64,000 nucleotides of DNA, taken from the NCBI RefSeq assembly GCF_028290495.1, contig NZ_JAQGJT010000044.1, positions 32,157-96,156 on the forward strand, in the 5' to 3' direction. Source of the stretch: Tardiphaga sp. GTDB taxonomy: Bacteria > Pseudomonadota > Alphaproteobacteria > Rhizobiales > Xanthobacteraceae. Numbering within the stretch: position 1 is the first letter of the stretch; each line of letters begins with the position of its first letter. Positions 8,469 to 17,222 of the stretch are shown here, piece by piece. The notes below the pieces were generated by a model. That model was not told where the DNA came from. It ran no database searches and saw nothing but the letters and a program-made list of their open reading frames with translations. Position numbers and translations under genes: made by a program.

Positions 8469-9566
8469 ATGTCGAACGATGGTGAAAGCCGACCCGCACG
8501 TTTGGACCGCCGCAGTCTGCTGCGTGGCGGCGTTGCTGCGGCCCTCGCGGCCCCCCTTGGCGTCTGGGGCGCGCAAGCCTTTCCATTCCGTGCGGCGTCG
8601 CCGATCGACTTTTCGGAATTTCCCATCTGCAAGGCGTCGTCCGATGCGTCCGCTCTCACCGGCGCGCCGCGCAAGCTGAAGCTATCGTGGAACGCGGGCG
8701 CGGTCTGCCTCGCGCCACTGCCGGTGGCGATCGATCACGGCTTCTTCCAGAAGCAGAATCTCGATGTCGAACTCATCAACTATAGCGGCTCGACCGACCA
8801 ACTGCTGGAAGCCATCGCGACCGGCAAAACCGACGCTGGCCTCGGCATGGCGCTGCGCTGGCTGAAACCGCTTGAGCAAGGTTTTGACGTCAAGATCGTT
8901 GCCGGCACGCATGGCGGCTGCCTGCGCGCGCTGGCGCCAGCGAAGTCCGATGTCAAAAGCGTCGCGGATTTTAAGGGCAAGACGATCGCGGTTGGCGACA
9001 TGGCTGGCCCCGACAAGAACTTCTTTTCGATCCAGCTCGCCAAGGCCGGCATCAATCCGGAGAAGGATGTGGAGTGGCGGCAATATCCCGGCAATCTGGT
9101 GCGGCTCGCGGTGGAGAAGGGCGAGGCGCAGATCGGACTGGCGTCCGATCCGCTGGCCTATCTCTGGCTGAAGGACGGCGAACTCAAGGAGGTCGGCTCC
9201 AATCTTGATGGCCCCTACAAGGATATCAGCTGCTGCATCGTCGGCGTGCGAGGCAGTCTGATCCGCGATGAGCCGCTGGTCGCGCGCGCATTGACGCAAG
9301 CGCTGCTCGATGCCGCGATGTTCGCTTCGCAGAATCCGGACAAGGCGGCGAAGTCATTCCAGCCTTACGCCCCGAAGGGCACGTCCGAAGAGGATCTGCA
9401 GGCGATGGTGCGCTACCATACGCATCATCACCATCCCGTAGGCGACGCGTTGAAGAAGGAACTGAAGGCCTACGCGGACGATCTCAAGCAGGTCTCCGTG
9501 TTCAAGCCCGGTACCGACACGTCGAAATTTGCGGAGAAGATCTATGCCGACGTATTCCGCGTCTAA
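8469..9566 (+). CDS. Tat-exported ABC importer substrate-binding protein (SsuA/TauA/NMT1 type)
   Basis: About 365 residues starting at ATG 8469, preceded by AGGAGAAG. The N-terminus carries a twin-arginine signal (DRRSLLRGG followed by a hydrophobic Ala-rich stretch), so it should be exported folded. The mature part is an NMT1/SsuA-like binding protein: KLKLSWNAG, a GFFQKQNLDVEL segment, LEAIATGKTDAGLG, and DFKGKTIAVG. A His cluster, RYHTHHHHPVG, lies near residue 318 and could bind metal. Permease and ATPase follow with overlapping genes, making a complete importer. The substrate may be a sulfonate, nitrile or other small organic compound; the sequence does not decide. Confidence 0.9.
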   Translation: MSNDGESRPARLDRRSLLRGGVAAALAAPLGVWGAQAFPFRAASPIDFSEFPICKASSDASALTGAPRKLKLSWNAGAVCLAPLPVAIDHGFFQKQNLDVELINYSGSTDQLLEAIATGKTDAGLGMALRWLKPLEQGFDVKIVAGTHGGCLRALAPAKSDVKSVADFKGKTIAVGDMAGPDKNFFSIQLAKAGINPEKDVEWRQYPGNLVRLAVEKGEAQIGLASDPLAYLWLKDGELKEVGSNLDGPYKDISCCIVGVRGSLIRDEPLVARALTQALLDAAMFASQNPDKAAKSFQPYAPKGTSEEDLQAMVRYHTHHHHPVGDALKKELKAYADDLKQVSVFKPGTDTSKFAEKIYADVFRV

Positions 9567-10584
9567 CGCAGCCCCCTTCACGGGGGATCACGAGACGGCG
9601 CTGGTCGCCGGCGATAGTGGCTTGCACTTTGCGGGCAAGCTTCGTTTCAGTTTTTCCGGCATTGCTGCAGGGCTCGCCTGGCTGACGTTCGGCCTGTCCT
9701 GCCTGTCCTGGCCCGATATCGGCGACTGGCCGCGCACGGAGGCGGTGGCTTACGTCGCCTTTGTCATTGCCGCCGGTGTCGTCATCGCGACAACCGCGCG
9801 GGAGATTCTTGGCAAGTTTGGTTCCGGGGTGCAGCAACGCGCGCCGTGGCTGTTGGCGCTCGGTGGATTCCTGACGCTGTGGGAACTAGCCACGGCCAAA
9901 TTCGGCTGGCTGCCGCTGCCGTTCTTTCCGCCGCCGCAGTCGATCGTCGAGGTCTACACCGACGATCTGCCGAAGCTGTTCGACAGCGCGTTTGCCTCGG
10001 TGAAGCTGCAGCTCGGCGGCTACTTCATCGGCGCCGCGGTCGGCTTCCTCACCGGCGTGTCGATCGGCTGGTCGCGGCTCGCGGGTTACTGGGTGCATCC
10101 GATCCTGCGATTCATCGGTCCCTTGCCGGCGACGGCGTGGCTGCCGATCGCCTTCTTCACCTTTCCGTCGAGCTGGAGCGCCTCGACCTTCCTGATCGCG
10201 CTGGCGACCGGCTTTCCGGTCACCGTGCTGACCTGGTCCGGCGTAGCCTCCGTCAGCAGCGCATATTACGACGTGGCGCGGACGCTTGGCGCCAAGCCGT
10301 CGTTTCTGGTTCTGAAGGTCGCGATCCCTGCGGCGTTGCCGCACGTCTTCGTCGGCCTGTTCATGGGGCTCGGCTCGTCCTTCGCCGTGCTGGTGGTGGC
10401 CGAGATGATCGGCGTCAAGGCCGGGCTCGGCTGGTACCTGCAATGGGCGCAGGGCTGGGCGGCCTACGCCAACATGTATGCCGCGCTGATCGTGATGTCG
10501 CTGCTGTGCTCCGGCGCGATCACGCTGTTGTTCAAGGTGCGGGACCATCTGCTGGTCTGGCAGAAAGGTGTCGTCAAATGGTAG
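9544..10584 (+). CDS. ABC importer permease (SsuC/TauC type)
   Basis: A 346-residue integral membrane protein. The C-terminal 240 residues form the BPD_transp_1 permease domain, with the cytoplasmic coupling loop DVARTLGAKPSFLVLKVAIPAALPH. The N-terminal 100 residues add two or three extra membrane segments not found in minimal SsuC proteins. ATG 9544 lies inside the receptor gene, giving a 23-bp overlap and likely translational coupling. It forms the membrane channel with the ATPase that overlaps its end. Confidence 0.88.
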   Translation: MPTYSASNAAPFTGDHETALVAGDSGLHFAGKLRFSFSGIAAGLAWLTFGLSCLSWPDIGDWPRTEAVAYVAFVIAAGVVIATTAREILGKFGSGVQQRAPWLLALGGFLTLWELATAKFGWLPLPFFPPPQSIVEVYTDDLPKLFDSAFASVKLQLGGYFIGAAVGFLTGVSIGWSRLAGYWVHPILRFIGPLPATAWLPIAFFTFPSSWSASTFLIALATGFPVTVLTWSGVASVSSAYYDVARTLGAKPSFLVLKVAIPAALPHVFVGLFMGLGSSFAVLVVAEMIGVKAGLGWYLQWAQGWAAYANMYAALIVMSLLCSGAITLLFKVRDHLLVWQKGVVKW

Positions 10585-11375
10585 CCGCAGCACGGGCCGA
10601 ACAGGCCACTCTCGCCTCAGCGGGCGCATCGCTGGAGATCGATGGTGTCAGCCACGCCTTCGACATCGACGGAAAGGTGCTGCCGGTGCTCGACGACGTC
10701 AGCATCACGGTCGCGCCCGGCGAATTCGTCGCATTGCTCGGGCCATCCGGCTGCGGGAAGTCGACCTTGCTGCGGCTGGTCGCGGGGTTGGAGCCGCCGC
10801 GTGCGGGGGCATTGCGCGAGGACGGCGTGGATATCACCGGGCCGTACCCGTCGCGCGTCGTGGTGTTCCAGGACCCGACGCTGTTTCCGTGGCGCAAGGT
10901 CTGGGACAATGTTGCGCTCGGTCTGGAAGCGCAGGGCATCCTGAAGAGCCAGCGTCATCGCGTGGATGCGGCGATCGAACTCGTTGGCCTCACGGCGTTC
11001 CGCAATGCCTATCCGCATCAATTGTCCGGCGGCATGGCGCAGCGCGTTGCGTTGGCCCGCGCGCTGGTCAACGATCCCAAGATCCTGGTGCTCGATGAAC
11101 CGCTCGGAAAATTGGACTCGCTGACGCGCATCACCATGCAGGCCGAGCTGGTGTCGCTGTGGCAGCGCAGTGGCTTCACCGCGCTATTGGTGACGCACGA
11201 TGTCGAAGAGGCGCTATTCCTCGCCAACCGCGTCATTGTCTTCAGCGATCGCCCGGCGAAGATCACGGCCGACATCGCCGTCGATCGCCCCTATCCGCGG
11301 CACCGCGGCGACGCGCGTCTGGCCGAACTTCGCCGCGATATTCTGGGCCTGCTGGGGTTGGATGCGACGTGGTGA
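10578..11375 (+). CDS. ABC importer ATP-binding protein (SsuB/TauB type)
   Basis: A 265-residue ABC ATPase: Walker A GPSGCGKST at residues 55-63, Q-loop VVFQDPTLFPWRKV near 96, signature LSGGMAQR near 150, Walker B ILVLDEP near 172 and H-loop VTHDVEEA near 210. ATG 10578 lies 4 bases before the permease stop. The frame is open far upstream (to 9846), but that part is antisense-type composition inside the permease gene and is not protein. This completes the importer encoded from 8469. Confidence 0.92.
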   Translation: MVAAARAEQATLASAGASLEIDGVSHAFDIDGKVLPVLDDVSITVAPGEFVALLGPSGCGKSTLLRLVAGLEPPRAGALREDGVDITGPYPSRVVVFQDPTLFPWRKVWDNVALGLEAQGILKSQRHRVDAAIELVGLTAFRNAYPHQLSGGMAQRVALARALVNDPKILVLDEPLGKLDSLTRITMQAELVSLWQRSGFTALLVTHDVEEALFLANRVIVFSDRPAKITADIAVDRPYPRHRGDARLAELRRDILGLLGLDATW

Positions 11376-11569
11376 GTCCGCAAACAGGCCTCTGCACGAC
11401 GAACAGCCAGCGTCGCGCGGCCTTGACGTGCCTGCACGCGGTCAAGCGTGTGCACCACCTTGCTGCACGCGTTCTGTGCACAACTGCGTAACATGTGGAC
11501 AGCTTCATAGCGACGCAGATACCGTCACAATAGCGTCCGGATTGAAGCCGGCGGCGTGGGGCGTATGCG
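11376..11569. promoter_or_regulatory. Intergenic region with four spaced TGCAC boxes
   Basis: Four TGCAC pentamers lie at 11433, 11451, 11464 and 11477. They form two imperfect copies of a unit CTGCACGCG...TGTGCAC (11432-11459 and 11463-11482). The array sits upstream of the small wHTH-like gene at 11570 and downstream of the importer. Its role is unknown. Confidence 0.4.
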
Positions 11570-11956
11570 TTGTCATTACAGGTTGCGATTCTGAAAGTTC
11601 TGGCGAGTTATCCCGATGGTCGAGCAACCGTCGCCGCCATGAACAGGGACCTCGCAATTCTCAGCGGCGCGGGCGTTGCCTGGAGTCAGCGCCTCAAGAA
11701 GCTCGCCGCACGCGCGCCGAGCCTCGACATTTTCACCGAAGGTTTTGTGTTGCGCGATGACGCCGGCTGGCAACTGACGACGCTGGGCCGCGCGGCGCTG
11801 CGCAGAATAGAACTGCCTGCGCCGCAAAAACCAACGGCACCGAAACTCGCGCTGATTGCGCAGTCAACCCCCGCGAGTCCGAAACGTGCAAGCTTCACTT
11901 TACGGGTGGTCGGGGGCAATGAGCGGCGGCGCGTGGCGACGGAACGCTCGGCCTGA
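11570..11956 (+). CDS. Conserved hypothetical protein, winged-helix-like (128 aa)
   Basis: Starts at TTG 11570 (MSLQVAILKVLASYPDGRAT). The first 85 residues have the helix pattern of a small winged-helix domain, ending FVLRDDAGWQLTTLGRAAL, which resembles the wing of PadR/MarR-like proteins. The remaining residues are a Pro/Ala/Lys-rich linker. No signal peptide or membrane segment. The convergent gene at 12014 encodes a shorter protein with a similar wing-like end (LTSKGRAVMLRG). I recall this type as conserved in Bradyrhizobium, but the function is unknown. Confidence 0.65.
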   Translation: MSLQVAILKVLASYPDGRATVAAMNRDLAILSGAGVAWSQRLKKLAARAPSLDIFTEGFVLRDDAGWQLTTLGRAALRRIELPAPQKPTAPKLALIAQSTPASPKRASFTLRVVGGNERRRVATERSA

Positions 11957-12013
11957 TCCGTCTTTGCGTCCGCTGCACCCTGCATTTGGCCCGGGTGTTT
12001 TCGACGTCTCGGT

Positions 12014-12235
12014 TCAGGCAGCAAGGTCCCACAACCGCGGCGAGCCGCGCAGCATCACCGCGCGACCTTTCGAGGTGAGACGCGGCGCATGGTCCGACAG
12101 CACGACAAGTTCGAGTGCGCTGAGTTGTTGCAGGACATAGTTGTTCAGCCTGGCAGCAGGAGACGCCATGGGGCGCAGCGCCCGCAGCGCGTCCCACTGG
12201 TCGTTGGTCAGATCCTGGTCGATATCGATATTCAT
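12014..12235 (-). CDS. Small conserved hypothetical protein (73 aa)
   Basis: Starts MNIDIDQDLTNDQWDALRAL at ATG 12235; an upstream ATG at 12277 would add an unlikely Cys/His-rich leader. It reads as a compact helical protein ending in a wing-like strand, PRLTSKGRAVMLRGSPRLW. No known domain is recognised. It may bind nucleic acid, by resemblance to the convergent neighbour at 11570. Confidence 0.6.
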   Translation of the reverse strand: MNIDIDQDLTNDQWDALRALRPMASPAARLNNYVLQQLSALELVVLSDHAPRLTSKGRAVMLRGSPRLWDLAA

Positions 12236-12334
12236 GGCGTCCTGCGTTGTGTGCCTCGCGCAGGCTTTACCGGGCAACCATGAAGCTGTTGCGACGGCAT
12301 TGCGGCCAAATGCTGTTTGTCCGCTGTTGCGTCG

Positions 12335-13636
12335 TTACGCGCCGGTGACGCGCCAAATTACGTCACCGACATCGTCCGCGATAAGCAGCGCGCCATCGGC
12401 ACTGAGTGTGACGCCGACCGGCCGTCCGTAGGACACCTTCTCGTCGTCCGCGAGGAATCCCGACAGGATATCGCGTGGCGGCCCGGATGGGTGACCATCG
12501 ACGAACGGCACGAACACGACCTTGTAGCCGCTGAGCGTGCTCCGGTTCCAGGAGCCGTGCTGGCCGATCACCATGCCGTCCGGGAAACCCGGCAGCGTGT
12601 CTGCCGGCAGCCAGCACAGGCCGAGCGACGCGGTGTGGCCGCCGAGCGCATAATCCGGCGTGATGGCCGTGGCGACCAGGGCCGCATCCTGCGGCACGCG
12701 GTCGTCGATGGTCTGTCCCCAGTAGCAATACGGCCAGCCATAGAAACCGCCGTCGCGTACCGAGGTCAGATAATCCGGCGGGGTCTCGTCGCCGAGGCCA
12801 TCGCGCTCGTTGACCACGGTCCACAGTGCGCCGGTCTGCGGCTCCCAGGCGAGGCCGACCGGGTTGCGCAGGCCGGATGCGAAAATACGGCAGGCGCCGC
12901 TGGCGACATCAAGCTCGTAGACTGCCGCGCGGCCTTGCTCGGCTTCCATGCCCATGTCCGCGATGTTGCTGAGTGAGCCGACGCCAATAAAGAGCCTCGT
13001 ACCATCGGGACTGGGCAGCAGGCTCCGCGTCCAGTGCCCGCCGGATTTGAAGTCGGTGAGCTTGCGGCCGGGCGCAATGATGCGGTCCGCGCCTGCGGAA
13101 TAGGGGAAAGCCAACACGCCATCGACGTTGCCGACATAGAAGGTGTCCTGCAGCTGCGCCATGCCGAACGGCTGGTTCAGTCCCTCCATGAAGATCTTGC
13201 TGACTTCGGCGACGCCATCGCGGTTCTCGTCGCGCAGCAAAGTGATGCGATTGGCGCTTTCGCCGAGCGCTGCGGCGCGCCGCATCGTCGCCTGCATCGC
13301 GTAGCCGAAAATGTTGCGTACAGGCCCCGCGACCTGCGACGCCTCGGCCACCAGAACGTCGCCATTGGGCAGCGCATGAATCCAGCGTGGATGTTTCAGC
13401 CCGGTCGCGAACGCATTGACCTTCAGCCCCGGCGCGACGGTCGGCACGTGGCCGTCGCTCCAGCCCTGGGCGGTCGGCATTTTCAGTGTCATGATGGTGC
13501 CCTGCGGCTTTGCCGCCGGCACGATCGGCGCGCTGCCCCAGGCGGTCTGGCTCGGGACGCCCTGCAACCGGCGCCATTGCAGCGCAGCGCCGCCGACGAG
13601 TGCGACGACGCGCGCGAAAATTGCGGACAAGCCCAT
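12335..13636 (-). CDS. Sorbosone dehydrogenase/soluble glucose dehydrogenase-like beta-propeller protein
   Basis: A 433-residue protein with one N-terminal hydrophobic anchor (about residues 6-21) and a six-bladed propeller of the GDH/SNDH family. Repeating blade motifs include HPRWIHALPNGDVLVAE, GRKLTDFKSGGHWTRS, GLRNPVGLAWEPQTGALWTVVNERD and GVTLSADGALLIADD. Relatives oxidise sugars or aldehydes with PQQ in the periplasm, but many members have no proven activity. Its gene is divergent from tenA across a 121-bp gap. No PQQ synthesis genes are in the window. Confidence 0.82.
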   Translation of the reverse strand: MGLSAIFARVVALVGGAALQWRRLQGVPSQTAWGSAPIVPAAKPQGTIMTLKMPTAQGWSDGHVPTVAPGLKVNAFATGLKHPRWIHALPNGDVLVAEASQVAGPVRNIFGYAMQATMRRAAALGESANRITLLRDENRDGVAEVSKIFMEGLNQPFGMAQLQDTFYVGNVDGVLAFPYSAGADRIIAPGRKLTDFKSGGHWTRSLLPSPDGTRLFIGVGSLSNIADMGMEAEQGRAAVYELDVASGACRIFASGLRNPVGLAWEPQTGALWTVVNERDGLGDETPPDYLTSVRDGGFYGWPYCYWGQTIDDRVPQDAALVATAITPDYALGGHTASLGLCWLPADTLPGFPDGMVIGQHGSWNRSTLSGYKVVFVPFVDGHPSGPPRDILSGFLADDEKVSYGRPVGVTLSADGALLIADDVGDVIWRVTGA

Positions 13637-13757
13637 GTCATTCCCCTGTGAATCGCGCGCACCCTATCCGCAAACCGGGACCGGCGTCCAACCGCGATGC
13701 AACGTGCTATGGGTGAACGGCTACGACATTCACGGTGAAACAACCGGGCGAAACATC

Positions 13758-14420
13758 ATGAGTTTATTCGAGCGCCTCAAGGCCGCGGCGTCCTCCGAGT
13801 GGCGGGTCTATACCGAGCACCCCTTCACCAACGGACTGGCGGACGGTTCGCTCGCCGAGGCTGCTTTTCGCCATTACCTCGCGCAGGATTACCTGTTCCT
13901 GATCGAGTTTGCCCGCGCTTATGCGCTGGCCATCTACAAGGCGCCGCGGCTTGCAGAAATGCGCGCGGCTGCGGCCGGCGTATCGGCCATTCTCGACGTC
14001 GAGATGGATCTTCATGTGAAGCTCTGCGCCGGCTGGGGTCTTTCGCCGGACGACCTTGAGCGCACCGAGCCCGCGGCCGAGACGCTGGCCTATACGCGCT
14101 ACGTGCTCGACACCGGAATGCGCGGCGATTTGCTGGGGCTCAAGGTGGCGCTGGCACCCTGTGTGATCGGCTATGCCGAAATAGCGAAGCGGCTTGCCGG
14201 GCATCCAAAGGCCGCCGTCGCGACCAATGCCTATCGCGTCTGGATTGAGGAATATGCGGGCACGGCCTATCAGGAGGTCGCTGCGCAGGCGCGGACCCAG
14301 CTCGACCATCTCGCCGATCGCTACGCCACGCCGGCGCGCGAGACCGAACTGATCACGATCTTCAAGGAAGCCACCCGGCTTGAAGCCGACTTCTGGGAAA
14401 TGGGCTGGCGTCGCGGCTGA
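13758..14420 (+). CDS. tenA: TenA-family aminopyrimidine aminohydrolase/thiaminase II
   Basis: This 220-residue protein aligns with Bacillus TenA at nearly identical positions: Asp44 (AQDY), Tyr112 (AYTRY), the catalytic Cys135 (ALAPCVIGY) and a C-terminal Glu (DFWEMGW). It would hydrolyse amino-HMP, formed from degraded thiamin, to HMP for salvage. ATG 13758 was chosen because the family starts at MSLFERL; the upstream frame is non-coding. The adjacent gene encodes an alpha/beta hydrolase, but no thiamin riboswitch is seen upstream. Confidence 0.92.
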   Translation: MSLFERLKAAASSEWRVYTEHPFTNGLADGSLAEAAFRHYLAQDYLFLIEFARAYALAIYKAPRLAEMRAAAAGVSAILDVEMDLHVKLCAGWGLSPDDLERTEPAAETLAYTRYVLDTGMRGDLLGLKVALAPCVIGYAEIAKRLAGHPKAAVATNAYRVWIEEYAGTAYQEVAAQARTQLDHLADRYATPARETELITIFKEATRLEADFWEMGWRRG

Positions 14421-14544
14421 TCCAGGCGCGCGCAGTTGCGAAATGCCGCAGCCGGGTCGGGTATCACTCCGCAAGTCGAATTGCATTTCGGGCGGCTACG
14501 GCATGTAGATTGCTTAGCTGGACCTGAAACGGATTGCTGATCTC

Positions 14545-15339
14545 ATGCCGATTGCGACGTCACGTGGTGCTTCTCTCTATTGGGAAAAGCAGGGGCAGGG
14601 CCCTGCGCTGGTGCTAGGGGCGGGCCTCGGTGGCGTCGGTAGCTACTGGACGCCGAATATGGCTGGTCTGGCGCAACACTTCACCGTCTATCGCTTCGAC
14701 CAGCGCGGCACCGGCCGGTCGAGCCGCGAGGCCGTGGAATCTATCGAGCAGATGTCCACGGATCTGGTAGCGGTGATGGACGACGCAGGGCTTCCGCAGG
14801 CGATGTATCTGGGCCACTCCACCGGCGGCGCGATCGGCGTGGCGACGGCGCTGGATTATCCCGACCGGATCTCCGCGATGATGATCTATGCCAGCACGAC
14901 CCACGGCGACGCCTATCGGCGGAAGATCCTTGGACTACGCTCGGTGTTGTTCAGCCAGCTCGGGGTCGAGGCTTACGCGCAATACAGCACGCTGCTGCTG
15001 TACCCGCCGTACTGGATCAACAGCCATGAAATCGAGATCGCAGAGGCCGAAGGCGTCACGCCTGATCAACTAGGCAGCGCCGCCATCCAGTCCAGCCGGT
15101 TTGACGCCATTCTCAATTTCGACCGCCGCGCCGGACTGTCGCGGATAGCGATTCCCACCCTTGTCGTCTGCGCAGACGACGATATCCTGACGCCGAAGTA
15201 TTTCTCGGAAGAGTTTGTCCGGTTGATACCTGGCGCGCGAGGACATTGGCTGCCGCGCGGCGGCCACGCGCTGTCGCGCACCGAGCCTGAGGTTTTTGAA
15301 TCGATCGCCATAGATTTCTTCCAGGGAGTTTCGTCTTGA
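14545..15339 (+). CDS. RutD-like alpha/beta hydrolase
   Basis: A 264-residue alpha/beta hydrolase. Oxyanion region LGAGLGGVGSYW, DQRGTGRS after strand 4, nucleophile elbow GHSTGG (Ser near residue 92), acid in CADDDILTP near 212 and catalytic His in PRGGHALSRTEPE near 240. It resembles RutD (aminoacrylate hydrolase) and 3-oxoadipate enol-lactonases. No other rut genes are present, so the substrate is unknown. Its stop overlaps the start of the Bug receptor gene, so the two are probably co-transcribed. Confidence 0.85.
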   Translation: MPIATSRGASLYWEKQGQGPALVLGAGLGGVGSYWTPNMAGLAQHFTVYRFDQRGTGRSSREAVESIEQMSTDLVAVMDDAGLPQAMYLGHSTGGAIGVATALDYPDRISAMMIYASTTHGDAYRRKILGLRSVLFSQLGVEAYAQYSTLLLYPPYWINSHEIEIAEAEGVTPDQLGSAAIQSSRFDAILNFDRRAGLSRIAIPTLVVCADDDILTPKYFSEEFVRLIPGARGHWLPRGGHALSRTEPEVFESIAIDFFQGVSS

Positions 15340-16322
15340 TGATCGCCCGTTCCGTCAAAGCACTGCAGTTCGCCGCAGCCTTACTGCTGGCCGCGTCGTT
15401 TTCCCCGGCCGCATCGGCGCAGGAATGGCCGCCGCACAATCTGCGCATCCTGGTGCCGTTTCCGGCCGGCGGCAGCGCCGACACCCAGGCCCGCGTGATT
15501 GCCGATGAACTGTCGAAGCGGCTCGGCAAGCCGGTGGTGATCGAGAACAAGCCCGGTGCTGGCGGAAACCTCGCCGCCACCGAGGCCGCGCGTTCCGCGC
15601 CCGACGGCACCACGCTGTACATGGCGACCACAGGCACGCACGCCGCCAACATCAATCTCTATGACAAGCTGTCCTACGATCCGGTCAAGGATTTCCAGCC
15701 GCTCAGTCTCGTGACGATCTACCCGCAGGTCATTACTGCCAGCGGGTCGTACAAGGATCTCGATCTTGTCGGTCTGATCGCGGCCATCAAGCAGCAGGGC
15801 GAGAAACTCAATTTCGGATCGTCCGGCGTGGGATCGCCGACTCATCTCGGTGGCGAATTGTTCAACCGCGAGGTCGGCACGCGGCTGATGCATGTACCCT
15901 ATCGCGGACAGGGGCCGGCGATCACCGATCTGCTCGGTGGCCGCCTCGACGTCATGTTCCCGTCGATTCCCGACGCGCTGCCGATGCTGCAGGCCGGCCA
16001 GATGCGCGCGATCGCCTTGATGGCCGAGAAGCGCTCGCCGGCGATTCCGGACGTGCCGACCACCGCCGAGCTTGGCTATCCCAAATTGCTCAGCGCGATC
16101 TGGGCCGGGCTATATACGACGGCCGGAACGCCGAAGCCGGTGGTGGACCGGCTGGCCGCAGAACTCGCGGTCATCATCGACGCGCCGCAGTTCAAGAACA
16201 AATTCGAGGCAATGGGGTTCGAGGTGCGCTCCTCGACGCCGGAACAACTCGGCGCTTACGCTGCATCCGAAACCAAGCGCTGGGGCGACATCATCAAGGC
16301 GCTCGATATCAAGCTGAACTGA
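15339..16322 (+). CDS. Tripartite tricarboxylate transporter (Bug-type) periplasmic receptor
   Basis: A 327-residue extracytoplasmic receptor with a Sec signal peptide cut after ASA (ASAQEWPP). Bug-family hallmarks are RILVPFPAGGSADTQARV, ENKPGAGGNLAATEAARSAPDG and HVPYRGQGPAITDLLGG. ATG 15339 overlaps the previous stop in a TGATG arrangement. No TctA/TctB permease is nearby, so it is an orphan receptor, which is common in this family. The ligand, usually a carboxylate, is unknown; linkage to a RutD-like hydrolase is the only clue. Confidence 0.9.
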   Translation: MIARSVKALQFAAALLLAASFSPAASAQEWPPHNLRILVPFPAGGSADTQARVIADELSKRLGKPVVIENKPGAGGNLAATEAARSAPDGTTLYMATTGTHAANINLYDKLSYDPVKDFQPLSLVTIYPQVITASGSYKDLDLVGLIAAIKQQGEKLNFGSSGVGSPTHLGGELFNREVGTRLMHVPYRGQGPAITDLLGGRLDVMFPSIPDALPMLQAGQMRAIALMAEKRSPAIPDVPTTAELGYPKLLSAIWAGLYTTAGTPKPVVDRLAAELAVIIDAPQFKNKFEAMGFEVRSSTPEQLGAYAASETKRWGDIIKALDIKLN

Positions 16323-16345
16323 GCGCGATCGCGAAGATGACCTGA

Positions 16346-17128
16346 TCAGAGCAGTTCGCTGATGCCCTTGGCGGCGCTGACCAGCGCGATGATGCCGAGG
16401 CTGATGATCGAGACGTGGCGGTGCATCGCGTCGTTGCTGCGGACAAAGGCCATATGGCCGACCCTTGTGCCGATCCACATCGCCGGCAGGCCGAGCAGCG
16501 ACAGACACAGCGTCTGCACCGTGATCAGGCCGATCGCGATACCCGACGCCATCGCCGCCACCGACGTCAGCAGGAAGAACACCACCAGCGAGGCCCGCAC
16601 GGTGGTACGCGGCAGCGGCGCCGACATGTAATAGGCCACCGCGGGTGGGCCGGGCATCGCGGCGAGGCCGTTGAACAGGCCGGCCAGAAGTCCGGTGATC
16701 GTGGTCACCACCCGGCCGGGCATGGCGGCGAGTGCGAAGCCGCGGCCGAGCGCGAACACCGCCATCATCGTGATGGCGCTGATCACCAATCGCGCGACGG
16801 GCGCGGGAACGTGGTTCAGCACCAGAGCGCCGAGCGGCGAGCCGATGGCCGCGCCCAGCATCATCCAGCGCAGCGACGGCCAGTGGCAGGATTTCGTCGC
16901 GTGGCGGAAGTCGATCAGGCTGCCGAGCAGTTGCAGCCCGATCGACACCGGCACGGCCTGGGTCGGCGACATGAACAGGCCAAGCAGTGGCACCGCGGCC
17001 AGTGCGAAGCCGAAGCCGGTAAAGCCGCGCAGGATCGCGGCGGCGAACACCGCAGCAATGGACAGGCAGATCAGGCGCGGGGTCAGCAACGGGCCCAGCG
17101 AATCGAGAGACAGAAACAAATCAGGCAT
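16346..17128 (-). CDS. TSUP (TauE/SafE) family permease
   Basis: A 260-residue membrane protein with about eight hydrophobic segments in two repeats. The first repeat has GFTGFGFALAAVPLL and the second GLLAGLFNGLAAMPGPPAVAYY, the typical paired glycine motifs of TSUP transporters. These export or import sulfite, sulfonates or other small organic anions. It lies just downstream of, and convergent to, the Bug receptor gene, and downstream of the SDR gene on its own strand (94-bp gap). Confidence 0.87.
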   Translation of the reverse strand: MPDLFLSLDSLGPLLTPRLICLSIAAVFAAAILRGFTGFGFALAAVPLLGLFMSPTQAVPVSIGLQLLGSLIDFRHATKSCHWPSLRWMMLGAAIGSPLGALVLNHVPAPVARLVISAITMMAVFALGRGFALAAMPGRVVTTITGLLAGLFNGLAAMPGPPAVAYYMSAPLPRTTVRASLVVFFLLTSVAAMASGIAIGLITVQTLCLSLLGLPAMWIGTRVGHMAFVRSNDAMHRHVSIISLGIIALVSAAKGISELL

Positions 17129-17222
17129 TCCCGACCATGCCGTTTTTCGAGCGCCGCGCGAAGAGGCAATGTCGCATTGTGGTCGACGCCGTGATCTTGT
17201 TCAGACCGGCGTGAGCCGGGCG

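Noticed and set aside
7881..8485. Short frames in the 7.8-8.5 kb gap
   Set aside because: No ribosome sites with good spacing, shadow-like composition and no motif; left as intergenic.
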